DNA of 64,000 nucleotides from positions 496,001 to 560,000 of the forward strand of contig CAOLHI010000610.1 in NCBI GenBank assembly GCA_948474755.1, given 5' to 3'. The notes under the pieces are model-generated. The model worked only from the letters and a program-made list of their open reading frames with translations, ran no database searches and was not told the DNA's origin. Source of the stretch: Ctenosaura bakeri. Its lineage: Eukaryota; Chordata; Lepidosauria; Squamata; Iguanidae. Of the stretch, positions 33,125 to 46,397 are shown one piece after another (within the stretch, counting starts at the first letter, position 1; every line of letters begins with the position of its first letter). A program made the translations under genes and the position numbers.

Positions 33125-35751
33125 CTTTACCAGAACAGATTCAGAGTATATAACCAGAGCATCAGTGGTCTCTAAAGTATAAGGCATGGGGTTATCCCTG
33201 CTTTGGCAAGCTGCCCCTTCTATGTGAAAACACTGGCGTGTTTTCAGCTACTTTGGACTCCCAGATCTGGAGGAGAAAGTAGAAAGAATTATGTAAAATA
33301 AATGCCATCTTTATTTCCACAGACAACAGCTCAGATAAATCCAGGTGATTAAATTGTGAGGGATGTATCATGGGGTTTTTCATAACATCATTTCTGTATT
33401 TTCATGTCTGTTTTATATTTTAGCTCCATCCACAGAAGGGCAAACATTACAAGAACAGTGAGGAAGAACAAGCCATAAAGGGATAGAAACAAAATGTGTG
33501 TTTGCCAATAAGGGTCATCAGGTGAACTATCTGCACGTTTAAGCATTAGCTACTATAATTCCTTCCCTAAACCTGTGCCCTCCAGTTGTGTTGAACTACA
33601 TTTCCCATTGTCACCTGCCAGAATGACTAGAGGGTATGCTGGTTGGGGGATACTAGGAGTTATAGTCTAACATATCTGGAAGATACCAGTTAAGGAAGGC
33701 TATACTACAGAGTAGTCCCACAGTTACTGGGCAGTCAACTTCTTACCTGCGTTTGAAGCACCAAAACGCTTATGAAGGGTGGAATAAAAATTTTAGCAAT
33801 ACTAAGACTTGAGTGGAACATTTTCACTGCTGTCCTCTATCACTGCCATCCCCTGCCCCTGCCCTGCTGAATATATAACCTCTATAAGGCACCTGCAGCA
33901 CTCTGAAGGGTCCTCTAAACAAGACTGTGAATACATGGCACATGCATCCATGTAATTATATTGCCAAATTCCTGACTACTATGTTTGGAAGATGTGCTAG
34001 CATGTATTGCAGATGATCACACTTTTTTCCTCCAGTTGCCAGCCTTTTGAAATGCTGGCTGTCTTGAACATTACACTTATTACTCTGCTTAAGTTTGTAA
34101 GTCTTTTTTCATAATGGCAGCCCTCAATCATTCCTTCCAATGGCAGTCCAAGACATTTGAGTACAATGCTGGGGGATACGGTCTTGCTGTATCCTGTGAG
34201 CACCAATTCTACCTTCATGTCTCTGCCCACCCCCCAAAATCTTGCTCCTCCAGCAGAATTATCGATTCCCAAGGATAGGGTCACTGAAGAACTTTCCATA
34301 TTCCCAACTGGCCCCTTTGGGATATGTGCAGATGTATCTTTAAGCAGGAATCCTCATAATCATCTCCCTTTGAGCAAGCCTGGCATCTTGTTATACCTTC
34401 CAAGCACATTCAGCAGATGTACTCTTCAGTGATTCTAGCACTGCAGTCGGTCAACTGTGCTGTTCCTACCTAGTGTCTTCAGCTGAGCCTTTAAAGAAAA
34501 GGTAGCGTGAACACATACTCATTTCAATATTAGTTGCTTTTGTGTCTTCTGAATGGGAAACCCATTTGGAAAAAGTAACAAAACCACTCTGCCAATCATG
34601 GTGGAGGTAAGTTAAAATGATGCCATAAGCATCAGCTAGTAGGCATTGTTGAGGTCAACTGGGCAGAACAGGTTGCCCTGAACTCTGTCCTGAACAGATA
34701 ATTTTGTGTACCTGTATACAGAATCACCTAGTCCCTTTAACATTATTCCTCCGTACTTCACTTTATATTTGGCCAAGTATGCAGCACTCAGTAGAGATGC
34801 GAAAAGGAAGCAGAATGCGGTGTGGGGTTTTGCACCTTCCTCACTGTAGGTCGTTCAGCCCACACCCAGTATGGCACACCTCAGCTCTCACTTGGTGCTG
34901 TATTTACAGAGGGTGCTACTCCACGTAAGCTTTGCAGTTGTACCAGGTAGCCTGATGAGATCTGACTCAATGAACATGTGCCATGAAAGCACTCTTCTGC
35001 CCCAGCTATCACTGAGGTCCTGCATTATGCATTTTCACTAACTTCACAGCATATACAGTTTCACATACATGAATGGCTATTATACAGAAGAGTGTGATGG
35101 CTTGTTCTTTCCTAACTGAGATGGCAGGACTAGAAGTAGTGAGCTTAAGTTAGGGAAGGGTAGGTTTCACCTGAACACTAGGAAGAACTTTGTAATGGTA
35201 AGAGCGGTTTGAAACCATTTACCTAGAGGCAGATGGAACAGAGACTTGGGCTTCATCAGCCTTCCTCAAACTGGTACTCATGATGTTTTGGAATTCAGCT
35301 TCAGACATTATAGGCTATGGACTATACTGAGGAGCTGATGCACACTATAGTCCAATAGCAATGGAGGGCAGCATGCTGGGAAAAATTGGGCCTCAGTGTT
35401 TCCAACATCCATTCCAGCACTATAATTATAGCTATTGTAATGGTGAGGAAACTTTGGTCTTCCAAATGATTTGGATTACAACTTTCACAATCTATTACCA
35501 TTAGCCATGCAGGCTGGGACTTCTGGGACTTGAAGTTGTGATCACCCGGGAAGCGAGAGATTCTTCACTTGTAATGGAAGGTCAGCATACAGTTGTTTCC
35601 TACTGCAGTCAAGGGTGCTTGAACATGCTGGTTTTCTCTTCAGTGAACATATTTTGGCCAGCTTTCTTCTAATGGAGAAAGAAAGGAGGATTCACGAGTA
35701 ACTAGGGATCAACTCTAATAGCAGCTTACCATATGACAATTTTTACTACAG

Positions 35752-36212
35752 ATTGAGTGAGTATCCCTTATTTGAAACACTTGGAATCAGAGGAGTTTCA
35801 GATTTTTTTTTCTTCAGGTTTTGGAATATGTGCACACATTATATATCCTGTTCATTCAACATGGGGTCTGCTCTTTTGTCAGCTCTCTTCTTGCCTTCTT
35901 ACTGTCAGGAACATGAGAGAAGTTTGCTTGGGACTACACTTGTGTGTGCGTGCTGCTTGCAGAGTCTCTTAGTTAGCTTGATGCCCATTTCCCCCCATCT
36001 CAGCTTGCTTGGGTGTGTGTGTGCACACTGCTTGCAAAGCGAGCTGAGGCAGGGGAGGGAAAGGTGCCAAGCTGACCTTGCAAGCAGCGCATGCATGTGC
36101 ATCATCCCAAGCAAGCCTCCATAATTTCCTCATGTTCCCTACAGGAAGAAGACTTGAAGTTTCAGATTTTGGAGCATTTCAAATTTTTAGACAAGGGATA
36201 CTCAACATATTT
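35752..36212. mobile_element. Tigger/MER2-like MITE
   Basis: Left end CAGATTGAG...GTATCCCTTATTTG after TA, and right end ACAAGGGATACTCAACA before TA, are inverted termini of Tigger type. Subterminal TTCAGATTTT...TTTTGGAATATGTGC and TTTCAGATTTTGGAGCATTT also fit. Interior is non-coding. Confidence 0.65.
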
Positions 36213-38363
36213 GGAAACACCCCAGGCTCCTGTTTTCAGGAAACAAGGATCTCACTTTCATTCATGAGATTTTAAAGTTGATAGAACAAAAAGAACTATA
36301 CAAGATGTTATGATAAGCAGATTAGCCCATAAAATTGGGGCAGTGGAGCTGCCATAAATTGATACCATTTTATCATCAATGTGCCTCTCTGCAGTAGTGA
36401 CAGGTTTCAATTTCAATTAATGATTAGAAAACAATGGAGTAGCAACTAAGTTTTCAAGAATATGAGGAGGAATATCATGCTAAGAGAAGAATGTTTGCTA
36501 GACCAGATCTAACTTTTTTCTAACCTTGATTTTTTTTTTTTTTTTTTGGTGATTACTGAGAAGGGCATGAGAACAAGCCACACTCCACTCAGATCATAGT
36601 GACAGATTGTCTTCCTGAGGACGATCCAGAGTGACAGTATCAAAGGCCAGTCAGAATTCCACACCTTTAGAAGTCTTATTTCTTGTTCTCATGTAGGAAC
36701 TTTAAAGCAGCCCACAGATCCTTCCCACCTTCATTCGTTCAGCACTGATTGCGACCATCTCATTGGTCACAATCAGGGAAGACTCAAAGTGTTTGTGAAC
36801 TTTACAATAATTCAGGGGTGGGAAATTTTTGGACCTTGAGATGTTTTGGTCAACAAACCCTTAATTCCTTACTGGCCATGGTGGGTGGGACTGATGGAAG
36901 TCACGCAGCCCAAAATATCTGTGACGTGCCAAAGACTCTCCACTCTTATCATAGTGGGTTGATTCCATACTAGGAGTGCAATCATAACCATGTCTATTCA
37001 GAAGCAAGCCCTGTTGGGTTAAATGAGGGTTGTTTCCAGGTAAATGTCTATAGATTTGTAGCCTGTGTTACACTCAAGTTCTACTGCATTTCGTGGGGCA
37101 GTGACTTGACTTGTTGCTACTGAAACTGCAAGGTTTTAGGTGGAACTTAATCTGGGTCCAAGCAGATAAGGGTTTCTTTATTAAACAGATTTTCAAGGTA
37201 AGGCGATTGATTTGGACGTTGTGTGGTCTTATAAGCAAAGTACATAGATAAAGATTTCTGCTCCAGTAAGAACAGCTCGGGTGAAAAAAAGAATGGGGCA
37301 GGTAACACTTTTAGCAGGCTTATGGCCTTTTTTATGAGTGCAGAGTGACAGAGAAGAGGTGGAGGCATGTGGAAGCCCAGTAGATGTTCCTGGCCTCCAG
37401 TAAGCATGGCCAACAATCAACAGTATATAGAGGGTCACAGGCTTACCCTTATTTCAGAGAGCCTAAGGATTCAGGCCTTTCCTTCATTCACATAGAAGGA
37501 GGCATGTAATCCCTCACTTCACACCTTTTCATGGGAGGAATGTCTACTTGTTGAAAACTCTTGTTCAAGAGCTGCAGAACGCTGCCCAGTGACTTCTACC
37601 TTTGTGGCTATACCAATACTGGGGAACCTTTGGCACCCCAAACATTTTAGCCTATGGCTGGTCAGTAGTAGGAAATCATGAGGATTGTTAAGACAAATAT
37701 AGCTGGAGTGGCAGAGGTTCAATAGCCCTGGGCTATTTAGTGCCTAGCACAGCAGTGGTTCCCCCATGGACATGTGAATTATGTGACCTATGGGACTCCA
37801 TGTGCATTACCAGGATTGCTAGATGCAGTCTCTCCACCCTGCCTCCCTTTTCCACTGAAGCCCTTTTGAGTCTCCACATTATACCCATTTCTGTACCAAT
37901 GCAGCTTTCATTTGATGACTTGTGCTAGTAATTGCACAGCATCAGTGCAAAGAAAAGAGAATTGTTCTATTTTCTTCCCTTTCCCATTTTTCCATTCACA
38001 TAAATCTGCAATAAGGTTGTAAAATGGAAAAACTGTGCAGTTAGAATGATGCACCTCTTTTTACCCCACGCAGAAGAGACTCCAAGTAAATTTGATGCCA
38101 GTCATTGTGACTTTACAGTCAGAGAAGGGATGGGCCCTACTTTTAGCATTAGTTACATTTCGCTTTCCACTACCTTCTTTTTTTTTTTAATTTGCAGTGG
38201 TGGAGAAGAATAGGTAGAATGGTAAGAAAAGGATGTACCAGGCATTGTTTCCATGTTTCTTAATTTGGATTTTATTTTAGAAGGAGGGAAATTTCTGCAC
38301 TGGCCAAAAGTAGCAACTATTTTGAAAAGCCATTAGTCCTTAGGACAACAGCATGGAACAAGT

Positions 38364-38403
38364 GTGAGTGTGTGTGTGAGTGTGCGCATGTGTGTGTGTG
38401 TGT
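38364..38403 (+). repeat. GT-rich microsatellite
   Basis: GTGAGTGTGTGTGTGAG followed by an eight-unit GT run. Confidence 0.9.
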
Positions 38404-38689
38404 CAGCTCCCTTTCTGTTGGTATCCTTTCAATAGGGAAACCACACCAGTATTAAGTTGTTGAGGGGGCTGTTCTTGTGGAGGGGAATTGGAGTTTTTTT
38501 CCCATTTCTTTCCTGATTCACCCCTTTCACATTACATTGAAGATGCCCCCCCATAAGTGGGGAATATCTGTAGGCCCCCCCTTCTGCTTTTTCTCCTGCT
38601 TTCTGTCTCTCTTTCTCTGTTTATCTCGCTCTGGATACAAATTTTCAGTTGAGTATTTTGTAATATGTTCCAATGTTTGTCCTTGTGTA

Positions 38690-38695
38690 AATAAA
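38690..38695 (+). terminator. HDAC5: Candidate distal HDAC5 poly(A) signal
   Basis: AATAAA, followed by TTGTTTCTGGCAATATTTTG and then a GTGTGG/TTTTTTGG stretch, a good downstream element. The preceding 300 bp look unique rather than repetitive. Assignment to HDAC5 is inference from orientation and the absence of another + strand gene. Confidence 0.45.
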
Positions 38696-38719
38696 ATTGT
38701 TTCTGGCAATATTTTGTGG

Positions 38720-39189
38720 TAGAATCAATGTGTGGAACTTTTTTGGCTTTTCTTTGTTAAGTCCTGTCTCTATTTTCCAAACTGGCAGAGCAAAATAGTG
38801 TGCTGTGTCTCAGATTTACAGAAGCAGTACCATACCAATGCCAATTTAGTGATTCATCTATCTAATACTGACTACACTAAGAGCAAGGAATGTATGACAC
38901 ACCAAATGATATGGAACTGTAACTCCCACCCTTTGGAGGCCTGACAGGTGCCAACCTTGTTTTCTTTTTGGTGCCAAGTCAAGGCATGGTATTTTATTAA
39001 ACACTTTGGGGTCTTATTTTTAAGCATGTCCATGGTTTTTAAAAACTCCTTTTGACTTTTTAAGCTCTTTAACTACTTTGAGTTGTCTAGTATGTTTTTG
39101 TCTCATTTTAATTGTTTATTGATTTTAATTTGGAATTGTTTATATTGTGTTACCTGTTTGCCACTCTGAACTCTCATGATAAAAGAGTG
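38720..39189. other. Intergenic sequence with LINE-tail-like motif
   Basis: About 39105-39189 reads like a degraded LINE 3' tail (TTGCCACTCTGAACTC...). Nothing else recognised. Confidence 0.4.
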
Positions 39190-42095
39190 AATTGTTGTTG
39201 TTAACTGTCATCAAGTTGACTTTGATTTATGGCAACCCCAAGAATGTGAGACCTCCATGTCGCCTTATCAACAGGCCTGCTTAGGTCTTGCACATTCAGG
39301 GCCATGGCTTCTTTAATTGAGCTTAACCATCTGTAATGCAGTCGTCCTCTTTTTCCACTGCCTTCTACCTTACCAAGCATTATAGTTTTTTCTAGTGAGT
39401 TATGTCTTCATGGCCGAAGTACAACTGCTTCAGTTTAGTCATCTTGTCTTCTAGGGAGAGTTCAGGCTCGATTTGCTCTAGGACTCATTCATTTGTCTTT
39501 TTAGCAGACCTTGTAGAACTCTTCCCCAGCACCGCATTTCAAATGACTGGATATTCCTACCAGCTTTCTTCACTGTCTAGCTTGCACAACCCGACATGGA
39601 AGTAGAATGGCATGGACAATCCTAATTTTATTATTCAGTTATACATTTTTATACTTGTCTAGTTTCTTAATAGCTGCCCTTCCAAGTCCTAGTCTTCTTC
39701 TGATTTCATGATTGTAGTCTCCATTCTGATCAATGACTGAGCCAAGGTATGGAAAATCTTTAACTATTTCAGTGTCTTCATTGTCTGCTTTAAAGTTATG
39801 TAAATCATCTGTGGTCTTTATATTTGTTTTCTTAATGTACAACTTGTAACCTGGCCTTTGCACTTTCTTCCTTGACTTTCTTCAGTAATTGCTTCAAGTC
39901 TTTGCTATTTTTTTCCTAGTAGTATGGTGTCATCTACATATCTTCAACTATTGATGTTCCTTCCTTCAATTTTCATGCCTCCTTCCGCCAAGTCTAATCC
40001 TGCGTTATCTATGATACATTCAGTGTAAAAGTTAAATAGGGTGATAGAATGGAGCCTTGCCTGACCCCTTGCCAAGTGGAAACTATTTTGCTTCTCTGTA
40101 TTCTGTCCTGATAATAGCCTCTTGTCCTGAGTACAGGTTACTCATTGGCACAATCAAATGTTGTAGCAGTCACATTTCTTTAAGAGCAATCCAGTTTTTC
40201 ATGATCTACACAATCAAAGGCTTTGCTATAATCTATAAAACACAGGGTAATTTTCTTTTGGAATTCTTTCATGTACTCCATTATCTAATGTAAGTTGCAG
40301 TATGATCCCTAGTGCCTCTTCCTTTCCTGAACTCAGGTTGGACATGTGGCATTTCTCAGTCCACATGTGGTGAAAGTCTTTGTTGTAGAATTTGAGGATC
40401 ACTTTGCTTGTGTGGGAGATTAATGCAGCAGTCGTGTGGTTACTGCAATTCCTGGTGTCCCCTGTCTTGGGGATTGGAATTTATACTGAACATTTCCAAT
40501 CTGTGGGCTGTTCTTATAGTTTCCATATTTGTTGACATATTTTAGTTAGAACTGGGGTAGATTTGGTCTCTGTAGCTCAAAGCAGCTGTATTGGTATGCC
40601 ATATGTTCCTGGTGATTTATTTCTCTCAAGTGCTCTGAGTGCAGCTTCCACTTCACTTTATAAAATTGTTGGTTCATATTCAAATGATTCTTCCTTGAAT
40701 GAATCTGTTATAACTTTCATCTCTTTTATATAATTCTTCAGTGTATTATTTGCATTGTCCTTTTATTTGTGATTCCTTATGTAATGTGTTACCCTGCTGG
40801 TTTTATAGCATCCCTACTCTTCATTTAAATTTCCCTTTGATTTCTTGGATCTTGTAGAAGAGGTCTCTTGTTCTTCCTTTTCTGTTGTCTTCTTCCATTA
40901 TTTTGCATTGATTATTATCTGCATTATTATTGTAGTTCTCTTTGGCCCTGTGCACAAATCACTGAATTGCATTCAGGGTTCTGACTCTTTTTTTTTTTGT
41001 CACCGTTTACTTTTGCTTATCTGTCCTTAACTGCATCTGTCATCCATTGAGACTTCTCTTTCTTTTTGGCTGCAGTATCTTTTTTGCATTCCTCCTTGAC
41101 AGTGCCCCTGACTTAATTCCAGAGACCTTCTGGCTTAATTAGGCTTAAAAATGCAAATCTATTTTTTACATTAGAATAGGGAAGTTCTTCAGGTTGTAAT
41201 TTAGTACAGTGATTGGCTTAATAAGATATCCTGTTTTGGTGTGTCATCAATTTCGTCCTGAATTTCTGCACAGAATCTTTCAGTTTCTTCTTCTGCAGTT
41301 AGAGCATAAACGTGGGCTATGGTTATATTGATGGGTTCTCCCCGAAGTCTTATTGGCAAGATTCAGTCAGCCTTTGCATTATGTCCTTGGACTGCTTTTG
41401 CTATTTCTCTTCTCACTGTAAATGCCATCCCATTTCTTCTTAGATTTTCATTTCACAAGTAAAACATTGTGCCATTATCTGACTCAAGATGTCCAAATCC
41501 TGTCCACTTTAGTTCACTTGTCTCAAGTACAGGAATGTTTATATGTCCCCTTTCTTGTTTTTACTATGTCTAGCTTCCCCTGATTCATGCTTCTTATATT
41601 CCACATTCCTATACTTATGTGTTGTGCAGCTTTGAACTTTCCCTTCACCTTTGAGCATGTCAACAGCGGAATGTTCCTTCAGCTTGAGTCCAGGTACATC
41701 ATTAGCCATAGTTCTACTCTTAGTTGTCCGCTGCTGTACCCCAGTAGCTTGTTGAGTGTCTTCCAACCTGAGAGTGTCCTCTTCTGGCACTATCTGTTGT
41801 TTCATTTTGGATTGTCTCATCATAGAGTTTTCATGGTAAAAGGCATTCAAAGGAGGTTTACTGTTCTTCCTTCTGTGCAGTGCTAACCAGTATTAGCTGC
41901 AGTGCCACTGTCATTGTTTCTGAAAGATCCTCTGCTGGTGCCATCCCCCACTACTGCTGCTACCCAGTAGCCATTTGGCACATTTAGTCTTGCTCCTCAG
42001 CAAAACCCTGTCTGATGCGGGAGACTCTCCCAGCAGCACTGCTACAGTCAGCATAGCTTCTTATCTCATAGAAGCACGGTCCCACCACCATGGAA
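39190..42095 (-). mobile_element. RTE/BovB-type LINE, nearly full length, inactivated
   Basis: On the - strand, from high to low coordinates: a 5' region (about 42095-41590), an AP endonuclease segment with ELKWTG, RRNGMAF and GEPINIT motifs (about 41530-41240), RT with YVDDTILL near 39930, KDFPYLGSVIDQNGDYNHEI and RRRLGLGRAAIKKL (39860-39640), then YFGH (near 39420) and a C-terminal CHKSK-like end (near 39220). Many stops and indels make it a dead copy. Endonuclease/RT order and motifs fit the RTE clade, including BovB, which is abundant in squamates. Confidence 0.78.
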
Positions 42096-42236
42096 AGGCA
42101 GTGCCATGGTATGAATAATGAATAAATGAATACAATAAATAAAAATTATTCCTCATCATTGGCTATGATACTTAATGGCTGATAGGAGTTACAGTCCAAC
42201 AGCTGGAGGCCATATATTCCCTACTCATGGCCTACA

Positions 42237-42371
42237 TCAGCCTTCCCCAATCTGGTGTGCTCTGGATGTGTTACAACTCCTATAATCTGCATTCAGCAAG
42301 GCAAAAGCTGGTTGGAGGTGATGACCATTGTGGTCCAACACATCTGAAGGCCACCAACTGGGGAAGGGTGG
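42237..42371. mobile_element. Palindromic MITE
   Basis: Left part CAGCCTTCCCCAATCTGGTG is complementary to the right part ending CCACCAACTGGGGAAGG. Interior TTACAACTCCTATAATC pairs partly with the other half. Related pieces occur at 35258-35395 and 33590-33700. Confidence 0.6.
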
Positions 42372-42664
42372 TCCACAATAATGGGCAGTGGTTTAGACTT
42401 TCAGATGACTCTTTTCCCAGCCATATCTGGAGATCCCAGAAGCAATAGGGCCTTCTGCATGCAAAGCATGTCACGTCATGTTGGGCACCAGCTCTAAGCC
42501 AGTGTAAGCTGCTCAGCCTTCCTCCCTTGCTGTTACACAGTTGCTGAAGCTCTGTGTCAATGGCTCCCAACTTCTTATTTAAACTTTATATCATCATCAA
42601 AAAAGTTTTTGTGGGTTACCATGTAAGCAGGATATTTAGTATAGCCTATAGCTGAAACAAAAAA

Positions 42665-42872
42665 GCCAGGGTGGTATTGGACTAGAACTCCAGGAGACCA
42701 AGCTTTAAATCCCCACTAGATCATGGAAACCTACTGGGTCACCTTGAACAACTTGCACTCTCAGCCTTAAAGGAAGGCAATAGCAAACCTCTGAATAAAA
42801 CTTGTCAAGAAAAACCCGATAGGGTTTACCATAACTCAAGAGTTGACTTGAAGGCACATAGCAACAACAGCT
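42665..42872 (+). mobile_element. CORE-SINE (MIR-like)
   Basis: CAGGAGACCAAGCTTTAAATCC, CTACTGGGTCACCTTGAACA and GACTTGAAGGCACATAGC, diverged but in canonical order. Confidence 0.75.
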
Positions 42873-44432
42873 GGCACAAAACAAATTTGGTTATCAAGAG
42901 GTATTTGAGAAACTCCAATAATGGTCTCATCAGATTAGGTGCATGTAGCTGTCTGTAAGCATTTTCCTGATGCAGATTAAGACTAACATTACATACCTGT
43001 TGTATTTCAGTAAAATAGATGGATTTTGAACTGCTCAAAGGTAGGTATGCTGCTGAATCCTGCAAGAAACCCAGCTTAGTCACCAAGAGGATTCCAGCCA
43101 ACTCTTGAAGAACAACAGACACAAGTCATGCTATTTAAATAATAAAAATAATCCAAAGTCTCCACAAAGTTATAGTCAGATGCCTCACTGTAGTAGCTCT
43201 TGGCAGCTTCTACCTGACTTAACAAGGTTTTGAGAACTGGCTGTGTGCTTATCTGTTCCCTGAAGAACAGCCTAACAAAATTATTTAAGATTGGAGTGAC
43301 AACACAGCCAATAAAATCACAGATCTTTAAGATATCCTCAAAGGCAAATATAAGTATGAAATAAAGGTAGTGATATTCCAGAAATCAGTATCAGAAAATA
43401 GGGCTAGTTGGAACATTCTACTTGAAGGATGGCCCACCAAAATACAGTGAGCAGTAACAAACTGTTGCAACATACAGTACTTGTGTTCAGGATTTCAGCC
43501 AAGTGTCTACCTTTCCAGCACACATCATTTTTCCCTCCCAGAGCAGATTTATGGTGGGCATCCTCTGAAGTTGGGATCAGGAATGTTTAGCTGTCTAGGT
43601 GATGTTGGATGGCAATTCATTTATGACCCTTGGGTAAGTTGACTGTGGTTGATGGAAGCAGCAATCCAACAATATATAGACATCCACGAGGTCCCTATCC
43701 CTGTTCTAAAATTTGAAAACAAAGAAAACACTTGTTCACAGCATGGCATACTGTGGAGGCCATCAGCTTCCCTTAAACTGGCAGCCTCAACAGATACGTT
43801 GTGCTACAACCCTCATAATACGCAGCCAGTATTGTCAATTTCCTGGCACTAGAAGCTTTGTCTTTATAAAAGTACCTATACGCTGGTGGTTCCCCTCTCT
43901 GCAAAATTCCTCTGATTTTATTCCTCGCTCTTTCAAAAACTGTGTGGTTAAGGGATTCTTTTGAAACAGACAAATGATACAACACACTGCAAACACAAAA
44001 ATACATAATTTATTCCAATATCAACATTTACATTATAATATGTATATATATTATTTTTAAAAAAGAAAAACATTTGGCCAGAGTTGGAAGAAGTAACAGG
44101 AAAATGTAGACACAGTTATTCAGTCACTCTGTCCTTAAACCTTGTGTGGCAAATGCCAATACCAGTTCCAACACCACTGACCTCAAGGGATCACCAATCA
44201 CTCTGGTTATGGGGCTTGTTTGCTAGTGCCGCTAGATCTTGGAAAAGTTACTTTCTGGGCCTATAACTCCCAGATGTCCTCATCCATCATGGCTACTGTG
44301 TGTTGTATGCCAATCCTCCCCCCCAAAAAAACTTTTCCAAGCCCTAATTGCAGTTTGTGTGCATAGGCAGTTTAAACAATGGTGATTCATGACAGAGCAT
44401 AGGGCTCCTACAGTTTTTAATTGTTAGAGCAG

Positions 44433-44459
44433 GTACACACACACACACACACACACACA
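44433..44459 (+). repeat. AC microsatellite
   Basis: Thirteen uninterrupted AC units. Confidence 0.97.
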
Positions 44460-45202
44460 ATCATTAAGGAACATGGTGACCAAGACTGAATAGAGGCAAA
44501 AGCCAAGAAGGCTCTGCTAATTTGACTAAGAACCACAAACTGCTTCCTGAGAAACTACTAGACAGTAAGGAGGAAGAGGTGATCAAATAGGTATGAAGAT
44601 GAGGTCTCTTTTCAGGTTCACATCCATTGTTCATAGATCCCCTTAACAGTTGGGCCCCTTTCCAAAAGCCTCAGAAAATGTTGGAGGGGAAGTTTAGCAC
44701 GCTTCTCAATAGATCTAACAATACTTTCCAAAAGCAAGGATGCTACCACATAAAATGGCATCAAGTTTTCTTTGGGGAGGGGTAGGTGGAGAAGGCCAAT
44801 TTGTTAAGAAACTATACTTCTAAGGATGCTGTGTTGACTGTGTTGGTATGCCACAGGAAGCCATGGTGTTCTTGTTGATGTCTGTTATAAAGTGATGTGT
44901 GTCCATGTCTTAAGAAACTGGTTTGTTAACCAGCCATAAACGATCATTTGGGTCCATGAACTGTGACATGTTTAAGCCATGGTTTGTTGTGACAGCTGAA
45001 CCTGCAACTATGGATTGTCCCTCTCCTCAGATGAAAAAAGAGATGAGAAAAGATTGGAGGAGAAAACAGAAACAAATCAGGAATGAAGACGACAAACCAT
45101 GGTTTGTTCAGCTTTTTGCCATGCATTTTGCAATTCAAGCAACAAACTATGATTTAAAAAAAAAAACACATGGCTGAGAGTGGCTTAGTTTCAGAAACAG
45201 AA

Positions 45203-45246
45203 GCTAAAGGACATAATAATAGATAGCCATTGTTATGTCCTTTAGC
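45203..45246. repeat. Perfect 14-bp-stem hairpin near the G6PC3 3' end
   Basis: GCTAAAGGACATAA at 45203-45216 is exactly complementary to 45233-45246, with a 16-nt loop. It lies just downstream (on -) of an AATAAA at 45253-45258. Confidence 0.85.
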
Positions 45247-45252
45247 ACCTAT

Positions 45253-45258
45253 TTTATT
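45253..45258 (-). terminator. G6PC3: Candidate G6PC3 poly(A) signal
   Basis: AATAAA on the - strand, about 780 nt after the G6PC3 stop. Alternative at 44009-44014. Not distinguishable from sequence alone. Confidence 0.35.
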
Positions 45259-46036
45259 CTTAGATAATGACATTGACACTGAAATCTAGGTTAAAACTCC
45301 CTGAAGAAAAAGCATGCAGAGTGAAATGTTGAAATTTGGCTTTCTAATTAATAATGTCACAAGTTTGATCCACCTCCCCACCACAAGCCCTAAGAATGTT
45401 TGCATAGAAGTTGGTTTGGAACTTTATGACATCTGCTGACTTGGAGCTTTAAGATGTTTGCATTCAGCCTTTTCCCCCCAAATTCAAGCTGGAAAGGGAT
45501 GGTAAACCCATTAAATACCACATGGACTTAAGAGTGCTCTGTTTTAGACAAACTGGGTGAAGGAACAGAGACTCCACCGCCTCCTCCTGCCCACTTGTCC
45601 TAGTCCAGTTAAATCATTGTCCAGCTTACTCTTATCTTTTACAACGATTTCACAAGGCAACCTGCTACAACGTCCCATCCTCCCTCCATCTCTGTTGGAA
45701 ATACCTTCTGAAAATCTTTTGCACTGTAGCTTTGAGACCTGAATACAAACAACAGCCTTTGTGTATTAAACAGAAATAGCCTAGTGGTACAACTGAGCTA
45801 GGGTGAGGAAGATTAGAAGCAGCATTTTTGGTACAGCTGTTGAGACGAGAAAAACCACACTGGCTTGAACAAACGAAGGAACTGTCCCTTTTGATGTAAA
45901 ATATGGTCTTTTGATGGAAGGACCTATTGCATGCTAAGTGTGGGGGTGCATGCCACAAGGAAAATCCTGCCCATTTCTATGGAGTTCCTTCCCCATCTGT
46001 GGCTCTCCTAAAAGAGCAAGTGGTCCTTCTGGCTGG

Positions 46037-46397
46037 CTATTCTTTGTGGGATGGTGTCACCCTTAAGGTCACAGCCTGAACCACTCTGGGGAGCAGTGTG
46101 ATCACAACCCATGGAAAAGTGGCATATTTCACAAAGTTGAGCCCATACCAGAGAGCCACATCTTGCAGTTGTGCCACATCACTGAGGATGCGCAGGAGAA
46201 CAAGAGCCAAGATGGTGCACCATGCTCTTTGAGACCAGCTGAGCCTCTCGCATTTGAGCTGGGCATAAGAGGAGGAGTGAAAGGCAAGTCCAAGCCCGAG
46301 GGCTGTGGCTGTATCACGAATCAGCGATGCAAAGGGTCGTGTGTCCATGCGGATCCACTCAGGGTTTGCACACCACTTGGTGGCTAGGTTGATTGAC
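46037..46397 (-). CDS. G6PC3: G6PC3 exon 6 (last coding exon)
   Basis: Acceptor TCTTTTCCAG; completes Trp, then [20 protein letters not shown] and [20 protein letters not shown], with several hydrophobic membrane segments, ending [10 protein letters not shown] and TAG. No ER-retrieval KKxx is seen at the end. Confidence 0.94.

Larger units (their letters stand above)
29704..38710 (+). other. HDAC5: HDAC5 3'UTR and flank, up to 9 kb
   Basis: No ORF with recognisable homology. Early part has an AAC run (29769-29792), a GT-rich run (about 29856-29882), and A/T-rich sequence at 31490-31625 with AU-rich motifs. It also contains a hAT-like element (32644-33124), other short repeats and a Tigger-like MITE (35752-36212). 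Whether the transcript runs to the signal at 38690 or ends earlier cannot be decided here. Confidence 0.5.
42096..46036. other. Intergenic region 3' of G6PC3
   Basis: Contains a palindromic MITE (42237-42371), a CORE-SINE (42665-42872), an AC microsatellite (44433-44459) and a 14-bp-stem hairpin (45203-45246). AATAAA signals on the - strand at 45253-45258 and 44009-44014 are candidates for G6PC3 poly(A). No other gene seen. Confidence 0.5.
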
